Source of the DNA: an uncultured Eubacterium sp.
GTDB taxonomy: Bacteria; Bacillota; Clostridia; Lachnospirales; Lachnospiraceae
Assembly (NCBI GenBank): GCA_910579145.1
Contig: CAJTTQ010000108.1
Span: 1 to 7,023, forward strand
Length of the DNA: 7,023 nt
Reading direction: 5' to 3'
The translations under genes were made by a program, and so were the position numbers. Within the stretch, counting starts at the first letter, position 1, and every line of letters begins with the position of its first letter. The notes beneath the pieces were generated by a model. The model was not told where the DNA came from. It ran no database searches and saw only the letters and a program-made list of their open reading frames with translations. This document shows positions 6,094 to 7,023 of this stretch, piece by piece.

Positions 6094-6122
6094 ATTTTAC
6101 AGTATCTCATGTGGTTTGTCAA
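6094..6122 (-). promoter_or_regulatory. Sigma-A type promoter of the fatty acid operon
   Basis: On the minus strand a perfect -35 TTGACA (6117-6122) is followed after exactly 17 bases by TAAAAT (6094-6099), a five-of-six match to the -10 consensus. It lies 32 bases beyond the macro-domain gene and about 138 bases before acpP, separating the fatty acid genes from the group upstream. Confidence 0.85.
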
Positions 6123-6154
6123 GAAATCCGGTGAAAAAAGACTATGTCCCTCGC

Positions 6155-6685
6155 CTAATCTGTATTTTCACGCCATTTCCCGACTTCCGACTCATAAACC
6201 TCTTCCGTCACGGCGTCGAATAAAACCCATTCCACCAGGTCAAATTTATCCTCATTCTCACTGAGAAACTCCACCACGGTCTGGACAGCGGTCTTTGCGG
6301 CGCGGTCCAGCGGAAAATGATAGATTCCCGTGGATATCGAAGGAAAGGCAATCGTTCTGATGCCTTGGTCCTTGGCAAGCTTCATCGAGTGGTAATAGCA
6401 GCTCGCGAGCAGTTCCTCTTCGTTTTTCCCGCCGCCATTCCACACCGGTCCGACTGTATGGATCACATACTCACAGGGCAGGTTATACGCTTTCGTGAGC
6501 TTCGCCTGACCGGTCTTACAGCCGCCGAGCAGCCGGCACTCGGACAACAGTTCCGGTCCCGCGGCCCGATGGATCGCTCCGTCCACTCCTCCGCCGCCGA
6601 GCAGCGAGCTGTTCGCGGCATTCACAATGGCCTGGACTCCCAGTGGTTTTGTTATATCGCCTCGAATCGTTCTTATCTTATACAT
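6155..6685 (-). CDS. Macro-domain protein, probable O-acetyl-ADP-ribose deacetylase
   Basis: A stand-alone macro domain of 176 residues, matching the length of the YmdB-like family, which hydrolyses O-acetyl-ADP-ribose and in some members removes ADP-ribose from proteins. Seen in order: GDIT at 9-12; VNAANSSLLGGGGVDGAIH at 21-39, with the substrate-contacting N25 and catalytic-type D35, the same positions as in E. coli YmdB; HTVGPVW at 76-82; and the phosphate loop SISTGIYHFP at 116-125. It is probably cytoplasmic, with no signal or membrane segment. The start ATG has GGAGG six to seven bases before it. It follows the 72-residue protein by 27 bases, so the two are likely co-transcribed, and it ends before the fab promoter. 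A weak imperfect stem with a short T run (about 6134-6150) might end this transcript. The exact physiological substrate cannot be read from sequence. Confidence 0.93.
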   Translation of the reverse strand: MYKIRTIRGDITKPLGVQAIVNAANSSLLGGGGVDGAIHRAAGPELLSECRLLGGCKTGQAKLTKAYNLPCEYVIHTVGPVWNGGGKNEEELLASCYYHSMKLAKDQGIRTIAFPSISTGIYHFPLDRAAKTAVQTVVEFLSENEDKFDLVEWVLFDAVTEEVYESEVGKWRENTD

Positions 6686-6712
6686 TTCATTCCTCCAGAT
6701 CTATTTTTCAGG

Positions 6713-6931
6713 TCAATATTCCTTCGCTACTTCTTCCGTGATCCCATACATGGTTCTAAATTGCCCGAGGTCGGCCGGACTCTTGATCAGCATGATCTCC
6801 TCGAATCTTCCCGTATGGATATCCTTGAAACCTGCGATCTGTTCACCATTACAAATGCTTGCCCGGATGACAGGCTTTTTATTTTCTTTGTCATAAGTCC
6901 GCACTTCTACCTTTTTTCTGAAAAGTCCCAT
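6713..6931 (-). CDS. Uncharacterised conserved-looking 72-residue protein
   Basis: I cannot name this protein. It begins MGLFRKKVEVRTYDKENKKP, is basic at the N-terminus and more acidic toward the end (ITEEVAKEY), and has no signal peptide, membrane segment or metal-binding motif; its one Cys (SICNGEQ) is isolated. Alternating hydrophobic and polar residues (VEVRTYD, PVIRASIC) suggest a small beta-rich fold followed by a helix. The gene looks real: AAGGAGA lies about six bases before the ATG and it is spaced 27 bases ahead of the macro-domain gene on the same strand, so the two are probably one operon. Any link to ADP-ribose chemistry is only a neighbourhood hint. Confidence 0.8.
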   Translation of the reverse strand: MGLFRKKVEVRTYDKENKKPVIRASICNGEQIAGFKDIHTGRFEEIMLIKSPADLGQFRTMYGITEEVAKEY

Positions 6932-6953
6932 TTCGTTCTCCTTACGCTTTTCC

Positions 6954-7023
6954 TCACTGTACTTTTATGGAAAGTCCCGCGTAGATTCCAGCTGGCACAG
7001 CTTCGCCAAAAGAATATTGTTCC
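6954..7023 (-). CDS. Possible 3' end of a gene entering from the right edge
   Basis: One minus-strand frame is open from the edge and ends in TGA at 6954-6956, giving a C-terminus reading EQYSFGEAVPAGIYAGLSIKVQ. It looks like real protein and stops 22 bases before the 72-residue gene, typical operon spacing. Another frame (ending LCQLESTRDFP) also stays open for most of this short stretch, so the frame choice is uncertain and no function can be given. Confidence 0.35.
   Translation of the reverse strand, partial: EQYSFGEAVPAGIYAGLSIKVQ

Noticed and set aside
6134..6150. Rho-independent terminator after the macro-domain gene
   Set aside because: The stem has only a few Watson-Crick pairs plus G-T pairs and part of the T run is used in the stem; too weak to list as a terminator.

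Overview
The window is a stretch of a low-to-mid GC Gram-positive chromosome, most likely a Clostridia member of the Lachnospiraceae type. The reasons are the clustered bacterial type II fatty acid genes with FabD and FabG of Firmicutes type (FabD nucleophile elbow GLSLGEY), AGGAGG-like ribosome binding sites before nearly every gene, a sigma-A type promoter, and a single-chain dimeric-type glycyl-tRNA synthetase. The genus is inference. Every supported gene lies on the minus strand, so transcription runs from high to low coordinates.

In transcription order (right to left): a possible gene end entering from the right edge (6954-7023), an uncharacterised 72-residue protein (6713-6931) and a macro-domain ADP-ribose hydrolase (6155-6685) form a small tail-to-head group. 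A strong promoter (6094-6122) with a palindrome just after the predicted start of transcription then opens the fatty acid operon: acpP (5726-5956), fabD (4651-5580), fabG (3732-4475), fabF (2455-3693), fabZ (2010-2435), followed after 84 bases by glyQS (528-1925). These genes supply the acyl carrier protein, malonyl loading, condensation, ketoreduction and dehydration of the elongation cycle. The enoyl reductase, FabH and the acetyl-CoA carboxylase genes that often accompany them in Firmicutes are not in the window.

Non-coding stretches hold the less ordinary content. The acpP-fabD gap has overlapping hairpins that exclude one another (5605-5653). The fabD-fabG gap has a nested palindromic element predicted to fold as a three-way junction (4554-4657), with a second hairpin beside it (4530-4550). 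Immediately after glyQS there are six 19-base tandem units (415-528); each can form a tiny hairpin whose stem sequence changes in a compensated way between units.

The left end (215-527, over 300 bases without a gene) contains this array, an inverted repeat with A/T-tract arms (329-360), and a promoter and palindromic operator for a small ORF (47-214) that ends at a seven-A tract and may be frameshifted. Its operator shares a half-site with the palindrome at the fab promoter. No mobile element, RNA gene or CRISPR array is seen. The coding content is housekeeping; I see no convincing new multi-gene system.
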